Numbered from the stretch's first letter, positions 18,592-28,239 are shown. The stretch: 64,000 bases of DNA from Vondammii sp040505895 (GCA_040505895.1 JBEVXU010000004.1:114848-178847); one strand, 5' to 3'. The notes: generated from the sequence alone by a model not told the origin. Program-made: numbers and translations.

Positions 18592-21129
18592 TTATCCTAG
18601 TGCGGCGGGAGATGTTGCGTCCAATTTCCAGATCCCATCATTGTACTCGTGCATAGTACGGTCGGTAGAGAACTTGCCACTGGCTGCTGTATTAAGAATC
18701 GAGCAGGCGACCCAGCGCTCCCGATCCCGATAGAGCTCTGCTGCCTGCTCCTGGGCCTTTATGTAGCCGGAAAAATCAGCCGCAACCATCCAGGGATCAT
18801 GGGCATCTCCTATCGAGTGAATAATAGGATCGAAGAGTCCGGGTTCAAACTGGTTGAAATGACCTGTTTCCAACAGATCCATGACCCGTTTCAGATTCAT
18901 ATCCGTGTCGATAATCTGCTGTGGCTGGTAACGCCCACGCGTCTCCTCCACCTCTTTTTCGGTCAGGCCAAAGAGGAAAAAGTTATCATCCCCCACCTCT
19001 TCCCTGATCTCAATATTTGCCCCATCCAGCGTGCCGATGGTCAGAGCACCGTTCATCATAAACTTCATATTGCCGGTACCCGACGCCTCCTTGCCGGCGG
19101 TTGATATCTGTTCCGAAAGGTCAGTACCCGGAGAGATCACCTCCATCGCGGATACCCGATAGTTAGGCAGAAAAACAACACGCAGCAGCCGGTTCACATC
19201 AGGATCGCTATTGACCACACAGGCAACATTGTTGATCAGCTTAATAATCAGCTTTGCCCTTTGATAACCGGGAGCAGCCTTGCCGCCAATCAGCACAGTT
19301 CGTGGCGTCATACCGTTAATGTCACCCGCCTTGATGCGAGCATAGAGGTGAATCACATGGAGGATATTAAGCAGTTGCCGCTTATACTCATGGATCCTTT
19401 TCACCTGAACATCGAACATTGACTCCGGGTCAATAGCCACGCCGGTATCATTGAACACCATCTCCGCCAGGCGCTGCTTGTTAAGCTGCTTGACCTCATG
19501 CCACTTTTGACGGAATGCAGGATCGACCGCATAGGGCTCAAGCCTGCGCAACTCCTCCAGCTCACAGACCCAGCCATCACCGATTGTATCGCTGATCAAC
19601 TCCCGCAGGGCGGGATTACTATGTGCCAGCCAGCGCCGCTGTGTAACGCCGTTGGTCTTATTATTGAACTTCCACGGCCAGAGGTCGTAAAAATCCTTGA
19701 ACAACCCAGACTGTAGTAGATTGGAGTGAAGTTCCGCCACACCGTTGATAGAAAAACTGCCGACAAGTGCCAAGTAGGCCATGCGCACTTGGGGTTCACC
19801 AGACTCCTCTATGATAGAGAGACGACGCAGACGGGCGGTATCACCCGGCCAACGCGCCGCCACCTCGGCAAGAAAGCGGGCATTAATCTCGTAGATAATC
19901 TCCAACAGGCGCGGTAGCAGCTGCTGGAACAGCTGTACCGACCAGCGCTCCAGCGCCTCAGGCAGCAGCGTGTGGTTGGTATAGGCCATGGTTTTTGTGG
20001 TGATCTGCCAAGCCTGATCCCATCCCAATCCCTCCCTATCCACCAGCAGGCGCATCAGCTCAGCAACGGCAATGGTAGGGTGAGTGTCGTTGAGCTGAAA
20101 ACAGCTCTTCTCTGCAAAGCGGGAAAAATCCGTACCATACTGCTGCTTCCAGCCTCGAAGCACATCCTTGACACTGGCGCTTGCAAGAAAATACTGCTGT
20201 CTCAGCCGTAACTCCTTCCCGTTCTCACTGGCGTCGTTGGGATAGAGCACCATGGTGATATTTTCAGCGCTGTTCTTTGCGCCCACCGCATCGGTATAGC
20301 TACCGGCGTTAAACTCATTAAGGTCAAACTCGTCAGTGGCCGCTGCTTGCCACAGGCGCAGAGTATTCACCGTCCCATTCTGATAGCCGGGAATCGGGGT
20401 GTCATAGGGCACTGCCAGCACATCGTGGGTGTCAATCCAGCGTATGCGCAAATTACCCTCTTCGTCAGGATAGAACTCAGTACGGCCTCCGAAGGAGACA
20501 CGCTGGGTATACTCAGGACGTTCCAACTCCCAAGGGTTGCCGTCACGCAGCCAGTGATCAGGCTCTTCAACCTGCCTGCCATCTTCCATATACTGTCTGA
20601 ACATACCGTACTCATAACGGATACCGTACCCTTTTACCGGCAGTTGCAGGGTGGCGCAGCTATCGAGAAAACAGGCCGCAAGGCGGCCAAGACCACCATT
20701 ACCAAGACCGGCATCAGGCTCACTCTCGGCAATCTCTTCCAGTTCGATGCCAAAATCATGAAGTGCCTGAGTCACCACATCGGTAATTCCAAGATTGAGC
20801 ATGGCATTACCCAAAGCGCGCCCCATCAGAAACTCAAGGGAGAGGTAGTAGGTACGCCTGACCTTCCCGTCCTCATAGGCCATCTGGGTGTTTTTCCATC
20901 GCTCCATCAGCCGATCACGCACCACCATGGCAATCGCCTTGTAGGGATAGTGGGTGGTATGGGCGCTGCCGTCGCGACCGAGTGTATGGGAGAAATAGTG
21001 CCTAAACTGGTCACTTATGCTGTCAGCATCGAGACTGAGTGGAGGGAGCTTGGTCAGCAGCTCATTAGGCTTGCTTCGAACCAATTCTGTAAAATAGTTA
21101 TCAAATTTGTGCATGTACCGTTTCTTCAT
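18592..21129 (-). CDS. glgP: Glycogen phosphorylase
   Basis: PLP enzyme that releases glucose 1-phosphate from alpha-1,4-glucan. The PLP-Lys region EASGTGNMKFMMNGALT is intact, and GNGGLGRLAACFLDS and the NGVTQRRWL region are present. I favour one of the two close Mets at 21129 or 21114 over the first in-frame ATG at 21213. The extra N-terminal residues are Cys/Trp-rich and unlike the family, and no ribosome site decides between the inner two. The resulting 840-845 residues are normal. It converges with amylosucrase, so synthesis and breakdown of alpha-glucan are side by side. Confidence 0.95.
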   Translation of the reverse strand: MKKRYMHKFDNYFTELVRSKPNELLTKLPPLSLDADSISDQFRHYFSHTLGRDGSAHTTHYPYKAIAMVVRDRLMERWKNTQMAYEDGKVRRTYYLSLEFLMGRALGNAMLNLGITDVVTQALHDFGIELEEIAESEPDAGLGNGGLGRLAACFLDSCATLQLPVKGYGIRYEYGMFRQYMEDGRQVEEPDHWLRDGNPWELERPEYTQRVSFGGRTEFYPDEEGNLRIRWIDTHDVLAVPYDTPIPGYQNGTVNTLRLWQAAATDEFDLNEFNAGSYTDAVGAKNSAENITMVLYPNDASENGKELRLRQQYFLASASVKDVLRGWKQQYGTDFSRFAEKSCFQLNDTHPTIAVAELMRLLVDREGLGWDQAWQITTKTMAYTNHTLLPEALERWSVQLFQQLLPRLLEIIYEINARFLAEVAARWPGDTARLRRLSIIEESGEPQVRMAYLALVGSFSINGVAELHSNLLQSGLFKDFYDLWPWKFNNKTNGVTQRRWLAHSNPALRELISDTIGDGWVCELEELRRLEPYAVDPAFRQKWHEVKQLNKQRLAEMVFNDTGVAIDPESMFDVQVKRIHEYKRQLLNILHVIHLYARIKAGDINGMTPRTVLIGGKAAPGYQRAKLIIKLINNVACVVNSDPDVNRLLRVVFLPNYRVSAMEVISPGTDLSEQISTAGKEASGTGNMKFMMNGALTIGTLDGANIEIREEVGDDNFFLFGLTEKEVEETRGRYQPQQIIDTDMNLKRVMDLLETGHFNQFEPGLFDPIIHSIGDAHDPWMVAADFSGYIKAQEQAAELYRDRERWVACSILNTAASGKFSTDRTMHEYNDGIWKLDATSPAALG

Positions 21130-21255
21130 GTTGCTGAGACGTAACCAGCAATTATACTTCATTGTCGGGCATTTTGAGATCCGACCACACTCTACACCGC
21201 AAACAAGAGCCAACCATCTGTTTTAATGGGATTTTTAGAGCGGCGCCAAGTCACA

Positions 21256-22149
21256 TCAATAACCGGCGGCATGAAGAAGAAACGGCAAGAACTCGAGCCA
21301 GTCCGCCACCGGCCCGCGCTGTTTGAAGAGGATAACGCCATTGCCGTCGATGATGTAGCTGCTGGGAAAAGCTGCAGCCAGTTGTCGGTCGGTGATAGTG
21401 GAGCCATCAGCTAGAGAGAGTGTCTCATCCCCCTCCCCTTTCACTCCAGAGTCGTATGATGACAGCCCCGCTAGACCGTTGCTCTGCAACCAGTCATTTG
21501 ATAATGAGAAGGACTCACGCACCTGCAGCAGCACCATCTCCACCTCACTGGAGGTGTGATTATTCAATTCAATTTGAAGCTTCTCCAACCGTGGAAGCTC
21601 TCGCAGGCATGGAGGACACCAGGAGCCCCATAAGTGAACCAAAACCACCTTCCCTTTGAGATCTGACAGCTTTCTCCGCCCCCCCCGGACATCAAGGTAG
21701 GTGAGGTCATAAAGCCTGTCACCAACCTCGACACCGACAGGTAATGCAGCAGCCTCAATCGCTGTCAGGTAGGGTCCCCACAGGCCTCGCCATCTCTCGG
21801 CATTGAAGACCACTCGATCATCAATGGCGTAGAGGGCACACTTTTGCCGCGTTCGCTGGGAACAGTCCGTGAGGGCCAGTTCTCCAGCTTCAGTAGCTGA
21901 GGAAGCATCAGAGTGCCAGGCCCAACTCCCCCCCGGTGCGATAGCAAACGCCTTATGCTCATAGGCGTAGCTGTAATTGACGTAGCCCTCTTGAGCCCTG
22001 CCATCCACATGAGGAATCGCTGCGGCATCTCCCAAACCGGAAGCTGTAGCAACGGAGGGAAACATAAGAAACAGAACAAGAAGGGAGGGCACCAAATTCT
22101 GTAATGGGTGCCTTTCCGTGTCTATGGCTAAATGAAAGCGTATCGCCAA
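21256..22149 (-). CDS. TlpA-like periplasmic thioredoxin with N-terminal extension
   Basis: 297 residues: an N-terminal signal or anchor segment (about 17-36), a region of about 90 residues that I do not recognise, then a TlpA/ResA-type thioredoxin domain (about 130-297). Its active site is WGSWCPPC. TlpA proteins keep periplasmic cysteines reduced, typically for haem attachment to CxxCH motifs. The position directly after the octaheme cytochrome and cytochrome b genes supports that role here. It starts 12 bp after cytochrome b, so is likely in the same operon. The extra N-terminal domain is unusual and could bind a partner. Confidence 0.85.
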   Translation of the reverse strand: MAIRFHLAIDTERHPLQNLVPSLLVLFLMFPSVATASGLGDAAAIPHVDGRAQEGYVNYSYAYEHKAFAIAPGGSWAWHSDASSATEAGELALTDCSQRTRQKCALYAIDDRVVFNAERWRGLWGPYLTAIEAAALPVGVEVGDRLYDLTYLDVRGGRRKLSDLKGKVVLVHLWGSWCPPCLRELPRLEKLQIELNNHTSSEVEMVLLQVRESFSLSNDWLQSNGLAGLSSYDSGVKGEGDETLSLADGSTITDRQLAAAFPSSYIIDGNGVILFKQRGPVADWLEFLPFLLHAAGY

Positions 22150-22161
22150 GAGATCACCCGC

Positions 22162-22761
22162 TCAATCTTCAACCTCTTCCCAGCCGGTAATCATCGCCTT
22201 GATGTGAGCCGTGGGAGTGTGTCCAGTAGTTATCAGGTAGAGATGAACCACCAGAAAAATCATCATCATGAAAGCGCCAATGGAGTGTACTGTCGCCACC
22301 CACTCCAAGGGCAGCCAGCCAAGCCCCCAATTACCCCAGTCGTTGTAGAACATATAGAGCAGTCCACTGAACCACAACATGGGGTTAATCATCAACTTGA
22401 CAAACAGATAGGCGAGACGCTGTAGTGGATTGTGTTTTTGCAGAGTGGTCTGTCTGAACGGATGCGGGGCATGGGTAAAGATACCGGTAAGATAGTAAAG
22501 TATCACCGCCTCCACTCTATCCAGGGTTGGAATGTACTGCCTCCACTCACCAGTGGTAAAGTGCCAGAAGATGGCGAAGAGCCATAGGGTGATCAGTATC
22601 CAGGCTGCCGTGGTGTGCAGATTTGCCGCCTTTTCAAAACCAAAGAGTTGATAACTCCCGTGGACCTCAAAGCCGGTCAGCATCATGAAGATGATAAGCA
22701 GTGCCTGGGACCAGTGCCAGAACCGTTCGAAGCGCTTGAATATGTAGATACGCTCACTCAT
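22162..22761 (-). CDS. Membrane cytochrome b (quinol-oxidising partner of the octaheme cytochrome)
   Basis: 199 residues, four membrane segments, similar to the di-haem cytochrome b subunits of formate dehydrogenase, Ni-Fe hydrogenase and thiosulfate reductase. Candidate haem ligands are in RFWHWSQ (helix 1), NLHTTAAW (helix 2) and HSIGAF / FLVVHLYL (helix 4). It starts 3 bp after the octaheme cytochrome stop, so the two are surely co-transcribed. Inference: it exchanges electrons between the quinone pool and the periplasmic octaheme protein. Direction, reduction or oxidation of sulfur or nitrogen compounds, cannot be read from sequence. Confidence 0.88.
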   Translation of the reverse strand: MSERIYIFKRFERFWHWSQALLIIFMMLTGFEVHGSYQLFGFEKAANLHTTAAWILITLWLFAIFWHFTTGEWRQYIPTLDRVEAVILYYLTGIFTHAPHPFRQTTLQKHNPLQRLAYLFVKLMINPMLWFSGLLYMFYNDWGNWGLGWLPLEWVATVHSIGAFMMMIFLVVHLYLITTGHTPTAHIKAMITGWEEVED

Positions 22762-22764
22762 TGC

Positions 22765-24450
22765 TTAACCCCTTTTACTCATAACGATACGAATACCACC
22801 ATGGATCAGTACGCCGATCAGTGCCAATAGTGCAGCAGCAAAACCGAGCCTATCCAGCAGCGGATTGGCATCACGGCCCGGCACATAGATACCGCCGACA
22901 CCTTCGAGACGGCCACCCTTTTTGTGGCACTGTCGACAGCTGAGCGCATCCTCTTTCGGTGCCACCATATGAGTGATAGGCCAACTCATCTCGGTACTGA
23001 CGAACTTCACCTTGCCGCTGTACTCCATGGCTGTTGATGCCATCCCCGCCTTAAGCGCCTTATCCCAGTCATAATTGCCCCAGAGAGCAGTATCATCCTT
23101 GCCTGCCGTATGGAACACTGCCAAGGTTTCATTACCCAAGTCATAGGGCTGTTTACCGCGAAACACCTTTACCGGCCAGATACGTGCATCGGGATCATCC
23201 GGGCCACCAAGGAACTCATTGATCTTAACCACCTCATCAGTATTAACCTTGTCGCCAAACAGGGTGTATTTAATATTGCCGTTGAACCAGACATACTCGG
23301 GAATTACATAGCGGTCATAGGTAAAATTACCTTTCCTGCTGTCGTAGGTCACTCGGCCGTCACTGCCCTTGATCTGTAGCCGTTTGCCATTCTCATCAAG
23401 GCGGCCCGCTGTCGACCAGTCCCAGGTCATCTTGGTAGCCGGCTGTCCCCGTGCATACTCGGGGATATGGCAGGTCTGGCAGGCGAGGCGGTCAGTGTGG
23501 TCGTTGAGTTTGCTCATCCCCTCCTTATGAGGCCTGTTACCGTGACACGCCTGACAAGTGGAGGGGTTTCGATCTCCGCCCTTACCGCGAATCAGTATCC
23601 CTTCATCATCCTTTGCAGTGGGGGTATAGCGGCTGCCACTAACTTTGTGGGAATCACTCAGGTGGCAGACACCGCAGGAGAAATTGAGCCCCTTGGCATC
23701 CATATGGACATCAAGATAGCGCCCCGGCTCTTTGAGTGAGCTATCCAGGTCACCATGCTTAATCGCGTTACCGCCTCCACCATAAAAGTGACAGGCGCCA
23801 CAGCTCTTACGGCTGGTCTTACCGACACTCCTGGCAATTTCACCCATGTCAGTAGCCTTGCGAAACCTGCCGGACTGGGGAGGAAATTCCATCTCATTGT
23901 AGTTGGGGTGACCGGCAAGTCCTGGGATTTTCTTATAGCTCCCAGTGGTATCATGGCAAACAAGGCAATCAACATTGGTTTCTGCTGTAAAATCAAAGTT
24001 GTCATCCTTCCATCCGTAGCCGATATGGCAGGCACTGCAAAAGCTCTGATTAGTGGCGGTTGCCGTGCAGAAGTTGTTGATCACATGCTTCTTTCCCAGC
24101 CGCTGCTCAGTTTGTGGGTTGATAAATTCCCAACTCCAGTGTTTGGTGGCGTGCACCTGCTTTGCCGCCTCGGTATGACACTTCAGACACGCCTGAGTTA
24201 CCTCCGGCCCACTCTTGAAGTCGGCTTGCAGCTCTTCAAATTTCGAATGGTCCGCAGTTGACCCAACACTTACCTTGCCGGCTTCAGCTTCAACAGTCAT
24301 GGCTGCAGGCAGCAAGAGAATTGACGCAACAAAAGCCAGCTGCCACCACCCTCGCCCAGGAGCCTGTCCGAGAATAGGCTCCGTGGCGAGGAAAGCCCAT
24401 TTTGAGTCATTTTTTTTGGTCATTTGAGGCGAATAGTTACTCTTATTCAA
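22765..24450 (-). CDS. Octaheme c-type cytochrome, tetrathionate reductase (OTR) family
   Basis: Periplasmic multihaem enzyme. Eight CxxCH motifs can be counted: CLKCH, CSACH, CLVCH, CGACH, CGVCH, CQACH, CQTCH and CRQCH. A C-terminal membrane anchor (about residues 535-555) follows. Family members reduce tetrathionate, nitrite or hydroxylamine in vitro; the physiological substrate is open. The in-frame start is TTG at 24450, with an ATG nine codons in (24423). Both, and about the first 30 codons, lie in a palindromic repeat (24358-24520), so the signal peptide (about 33-56) follows an unusual N-terminal extension. Co-transcribed with cytochrome b and TlpA. Confidence 0.9.
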   Translation of the reverse strand: MNKSNYSPQMTKKNDSKWAFLATEPILGQAPGRGWWQLAFVASILLLPAAMTVEAEAGKVSVGSTADHSKFEELQADFKSGPEVTQACLKCHTEAAKQVHATKHWSWEFINPQTEQRLGKKHVINNFCTATATNQSFCSACHIGYGWKDDNFDFTAETNVDCLVCHDTTGSYKKIPGLAGHPNYNEMEFPPQSGRFRKATDMGEIARSVGKTSRKSCGACHFYGGGGNAIKHGDLDSSLKEPGRYLDVHMDAKGLNFSCGVCHLSDSHKVSGSRYTPTAKDDEGILIRGKGGDRNPSTCQACHGNRPHKEGMSKLNDHTDRLACQTCHIPEYARGQPATKMTWDWSTAGRLDENGKRLQIKGSDGRVTYDSRKGNFTYDRYVIPEYVWFNGNIKYTLFGDKVNTDEVVKINEFLGGPDDPDARIWPVKVFRGKQPYDLGNETLAVFHTAGKDDTALWGNYDWDKALKAGMASTAMEYSGKVKFVSTEMSWPITHMVAPKEDALSCRQCHKKGGRLEGVGGIYVPGRDANPLLDRLGFAAALLALIGVLIHGGIRIVMSKRG

Positions 24451-24520
24451 CGAAAGTGAGCGGAAAAAAGGGCCAAAACGGGGTTTCCTCAGTAGGTGTC
24501 CTATTCTCGGACAGGTTCCT
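24358..24520. mobile_element. 163-bp palindromic MITE-like element overlapping the octaheme cytochrome start
   Basis: Ends are 21-bp inverted repeats, AGGAGCCTGTCCGAGAATAGG at 24358-24378 against CCTATTCTCGGACAGGTTCCT at 24500-24520, one mismatch. The symmetry continues inward (GAGGAAA-CCC-TTTTG blocks, T-runs) to a central GAATA/TATTC hairpin, so the whole element is one imperfect palindrome. It carries no gene of its own, and no target duplication is clear. It overlaps the 5' end of the octaheme cytochrome gene. Confidence 0.75.
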
Positions 24521-24590
24521 AATCACCGCCTTTCTCATTTCACTCTCCAGATAAACTACTGACTTGCTTTGTTGGTTACACTCTTTACTC

Positions 24591-25136
24591 TCAGCAGCCG
24601 CTGACATCACCATTACCGCCACCACTTCCACCAGGGCGTAACTTGATCAGAGGAGGTGCAGGTTTCTTGGGGTCGAACCTGATGAATTTCTGTTGATCTG
24701 CCGCCACCTTGGCCATAATTCCCGCAACCTTGCTACCGAAAAGCCTGCCCATCAACCCCGCATTCATGGTACCGATGTAGGTCTTACCATCATCCTTCTT
24801 GTAGACGCTAATGGTGCAGGGCATGAGGATAGATAGAATCCTGGTGTCATCATCTTTCAGCAACGGCTTGGAGTAGGTAGTGCTACACGCCTCCACCAGC
24901 AACACCGGCAGCACATTGCCACCGGCGGCGGCGACCGCACGCGAGGGATCACGCAGACCGGAAAGAGCCCAACCGTTCTCTGACGATGCCTTTATATTGG
25001 CTTGAATACGAGCTGCGGTCTCATCTACACCGTAGGGACTTTGGTACTCATTGAACATCAGGCTTCCTGCAAATAGCAGTGCAGTGATAGCGGTGAGAAG
25101 GATGCCTGCTACGAAGCCTACTACTGCCTTGATCAT
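24591..25136 (-). CDS. DUF302-family protein with N-terminal membrane anchor
   Basis: 181 residues from the ATG at 25136, chosen over a Met eight codons upstream because GGAGAAAGG sits 2-10 bases before it. There is one N-terminal hydrophobic segment (about 5-27), then a DUF302 core with the usual GGNVLPVLLVEACSTTYSKP and MPCTISVYKKDDGKTYIGTM stretches. The C-terminus is Gly-rich and ends in Cys. DUF302 proteins are common near periplasmic sulfur oxidation and cytochrome genes, but their role is not known. It lies 140 bp upstream of the octaheme cytochrome, with the palindromic element between them. Confidence 0.85.
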   Translation of the reverse strand: MIKAVVGFVAGILLTAITALLFAGSLMFNEYQSPYGVDETAARIQANIKASSENGWALSGLRDPSRAVAAAGGNVLPVLLVEACSTTYSKPLLKDDDTRILSILMPCTISVYKKDDGKTYIGTMNAGLMGRLFGSKVAGIMAKVAADQQKFIRFDPKKPAPPLIKLRPGGSGGGNGDVSGC

Positions 25137-25445
25137 TACCTTTCTCCATAGTGTCGGCAACGACGATTAACCGCTGGCCCATTTGCATATAAGTCTATAT
25201 TGATATTCTTATACTCTCTGGTATTACTAACCGTCAAGTAGGAATCTAAGGTATCACTGATGAATATCAATCAGATGTCTTTTTTACCCACTTCCCACTC
25301 TTTTCACCAGTGCATCTCGGATAATCTGAACCAACTGAGTGGTCTCATTATGGAAAACCTGCCGAAAAAAGGAACAACAACCTACCCGCTTAGGGTATAG
25401 ACACAGAACTTAAAGCCTAAAGCGAAAAAGAATAATATTCGTACT

Positions 25446-27536
25446 TCAGTGGGTCTGAGAAGGAACGGAGACAGTAAACTCCACCCCCGGTTGACGGTTG
25501 ACCACATCCACGCTGCCGTTCATCGCCAGCACCAGCTGTTTGACCAGTCCCAGGCCAATTCCGGTGCCGGAGGTTTCACGCGTCAGCTCGCTTTCAGAAC
25601 GAAAAAAGAGCTGGAATATCTTCTTCATCTGATCCCTCGGCACACCAGGACCATAGTCGCGGACAGCGAAACAAATATCGCTACTCTTTAATTTATAACA
25701 GCTTATCTTCACCACCCGCCTGTCAGCATGAGCTGAGAATTTCAGCGCATTATCCACCAGATTGATAATGACCTGGCTAAAGGCATCTTCATCAACAGCA
25801 ACCAGTGTTGTGCCGATTTCATCATCCCATGAGAGTTCCAGCTCAAAACCCTTCCGTTCAACCAGCGATGACACCTTGGAGCGAATACCATCAATCAGCT
25901 TGTTGACAGTGACCGGTTTCAGTTCGATATGGAGGGAGTTACGGGTCATACGTGCCAGTTGCAGCACGTTGTTGATCAACCGCGACAGACGTTCACTCTC
26001 ATCATGGATAAAATCGTAATATCCGAGCCGCTTCTCCTCCGTAACCCAACCTTCACGTAACATCTCGCTGTACATACGAATCGATGTCAGTGGAGTCTTC
26101 AGCTCATGACTCACCGCCGAGACAAAATCCTGCTGCTGTTCGGCCAGTGCAATCTGTCGCAGTCCCAGCCGGTACATCAGGGAAAATCCTGCACAGAGCA
26201 CCATAACCAAAATGGCGGCAACCCAGTAGAGCACCACCGCACCGGGACCGGCGGGAAGCTCTCTGATACTAAACAGAAGTTGCAGGTCACTCCATGGTGC
26301 AGAGAGTCGCGCCTGATAGAGAAGCGCCCCGGAAAGTGTCTTGGTAGTGGAGAGATAACCTCTGCCGGATTCTCCACTGAAAGCGGAAAGTACATCGCCT
26401 CGGTAAGCCACAACCAGATCGCTCATCTGCAACAGTGCAGTCTCGCGAAAAACAGCACCAATCACGCCGTCTATAAATCCTTTCTGCTCGATCAAGGCAC
26501 CTTGGATATAACGTCGCCCATCCCGCCACACCTTTCTGAAAAGTACCAGATGCCCACTATCCAGCAGGCTAAGTTCAAAACTGTCAATTTCACTCTCAAA
26601 GGTGGTGATACGCAGACCTGTGGCATCGTCGGAAGCACTACTAACAACACTATCAGCTAGCTCCTCTATCTTTTCCGGCAACTGACTGGTCTCTCTCCGC
26701 AGGCGGCTTTTCGCCACTCGGGAACGCTTTATCGAAGGCACCCTCTTCGCTACAGGCGCTGCCGGTGCAGCCTGCTTGTAGCTATACTCCAGCTTCAGAT
26801 CCTCTACCCTACCGAGGCCCCCGGTAGCCCGTTTTTTCTCTTTCAATCCTTTTAGAGGTGCCCGATTGAGCTGATCAAATGCAGCTTGCGACTGCACCTG
26901 CATCTCTAGCATAACCTCATCAGCCGCGGCCATTTCCATCTCCATGGGCTCCTCACCCACCTGGTCTTTAACCGCCCCTACAACAACTGCCCCCCATAAC
27001 TCAGCAGCGATTTTCTCATCACCCTTGTCCAGAACCTGCCTTCGTTGTTGAACCAGGCGGTTATCACCCAAAACCTTCTGTATCCGCTCATGCAGAGTGT
27101 TGCGCAGCTTCAATTCACTGAGAGAGACACCGTAGAGATTGGAGTCCTGTGTTAATGGCAACAACGGAGTAGAAAAGCGGCCTACACTGTCCACCTGAAA
27201 AAACCCGATAAGGCCGGGAATCTCAGAGTCCACAGGATAAGCAGAGAGTGGTGAACGCTGCAGAAAATTGCTCGAAGAGTCACCCTCGACCACCAGAAAA
27301 TGGAAATCGGCAAAAGGACGCCGCTCCTCCCTCTCAATCAAACGACTAAGATGCTCATTAATGCGTCCTGCAAGTGACTCGGCCTCTACCTGATGGTGGT
27401 GAAAAGCCTCCCATTTCAGCTGGCTATACGCCTGCATAATCAGCACAACTGTAGGTATCAGCAAGGCGAGAAAGAACAACAACAGCGACAAACGCAAGCG
27501 GTTGGGGTTCATACCTGAAAGCAGCGCGCTGCGCAT
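25446..27536 (-). CDS. Sensor histidine kinase with large periplasmic domain
   Basis: 696 residues. The first membrane segment is at about 15-36. A large periplasmic domain of about 370 residues has a Lys/Arg/Pro-rich middle (about 225-290). The second membrane segment is near 425-450. Then come HisKA with His477 in SAVSHELKTPLTS and HATPase_c with GTGIGLGL. No HAMP is obvious. It starts directly after the stop of the OmpR-type regulator upstream, forming a regulator-kinase pair; a Met at codon 9 (27512) is an alternative start. Divergent from the PspA-VWA operon, it probably controls that operon in response to an envelope signal. Confidence 0.9.
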   Translation of the reverse strand: MRSALLSGMNPNRLRLSLLLFFLALLIPTVVLIMQAYSQLKWEAFHHHQVEAESLAGRINEHLSRLIEREERRPFADFHFLVVEGDSSSNFLQRSPLSAYPVDSEIPGLIGFFQVDSVGRFSTPLLPLTQDSNLYGVSLSELKLRNTLHERIQKVLGDNRLVQQRRQVLDKGDEKIAAELWGAVVVGAVKDQVGEEPMEMEMAAADEVMLEMQVQSQAAFDQLNRAPLKGLKEKKRATGGLGRVEDLKLEYSYKQAAPAAPVAKRVPSIKRSRVAKSRLRRETSQLPEKIEELADSVVSSASDDATGLRITTFESEIDSFELSLLDSGHLVLFRKVWRDGRRYIQGALIEQKGFIDGVIGAVFRETALLQMSDLVVAYRGDVLSAFSGESGRGYLSTTKTLSGALLYQARLSAPWSDLQLLFSIRELPAGPGAVVLYWVAAILVMVLCAGFSLMYRLGLRQIALAEQQQDFVSAVSHELKTPLTSIRMYSEMLREGWVTEEKRLGYYDFIHDESERLSRLINNVLQLARMTRNSLHIELKPVTVNKLIDGIRSKVSSLVERKGFELELSWDDEIGTTLVAVDEDAFSQVIINLVDNALKFSAHADRRVVKISCYKLKSSDICFAVRDYGPGVPRDQMKKIFQLFFRSESELTRETSGTGIGLGLVKQLVLAMNGSVDVVNRQPGVEFTVSVPSQTH

Positions 27537-27537
27537 A

Positions 27538-28239
27538 TCATCTCGACAGCAGGCGGTAGCCTCTGCCCCTCACAGTCGTCAGATAACGGGGGTGGGCTGG
27601 ATCCTGCTCTATCTTGCGCCTGATTTTGGCAATATGTATATCGACGGTTCGGGTCTCCAGCTCCAGATCCTTGGCGTAGCCCCACACTTGGGTCAACAAC
27701 TCATCCCGGGAAACAGGACGCTCGGCGTTGGCATCGAGGTACTGAATTATTTCCATCTCCCGCCGGGTGAAGGTGAGCTTTTCACCATTGCGTTGACCAG
27801 AGAGATTGAGGCTGTCCAGCTCAACATCATCCCCGAGATGAATAGCCTCCGCCATCGCGGCGACTCTATTGGAGCGGCGCAACACCGCCTCTACCCGCAA
27901 CACCAGTTGAGCAACGGAGAAGGGCTTGGCAACATAGTCGTCCGCGCCCAAGGATAGCCCCTGTATCACATCCTCATCCGCGCTTTTTGCAGTAAGCATG
28001 ATGATTGGCTGATCTCGATCTTGCTCTCTTACCCGCTCGCAGATGGTAAAGCCGTTGATACCCGGCAGCATGATATCCAGCAGGATCAGCTCATAGCGTC
28101 CGCTCAAGGCCTTATCCAGCCCCTCATTACCATTATCGGCGCTATCGACCTCGTAACCGTGAAAGACAAAGAGATCCGTCAGGCCGGTAAGAATGGCGGC
28201 CTCGTCTTCTACTATCAATAGGCGAATCTTTCGTTTCAT
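27538..28239 (-). CDS. OmpR-family response regulator
   Basis: 233 residues. The receiver domain has VEDEAA at the acidic pocket, phospho-acceptor Asp in LILLDIMLPG and switch Lys in AKPFS. The C-terminal winged helix contains LTFTRREMEIIQYL and TRTVDIHIAKIRRKIE. It pairs with the adjacent kinase. The promoter region it shares with the PspA operon holds TGTAAAT direct repeats 11 bp apart, the spacing expected for a tandem OmpR-type dimer. Confidence 0.94.
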   Translation of the reverse strand: MKRKIRLLIVEDEAAILTGLTDLFVFHGYEVDSADNGNEGLDKALSGRYELILLDIMLPGINGFTICERVREQDRDQPIIMLTAKSADEDVIQGLSLGADDYVAKPFSVAQLVLRVEAVLRRSNRVAAMAEAIHLGDDVELDSLNLSGQRNGEKLTFTRREMEIIQYLDANAERPVSRDELLTQVWGYAKDLELETRTVDIHIAKIRRKIEQDPAHPRYLTTVRGRGYRLLSR

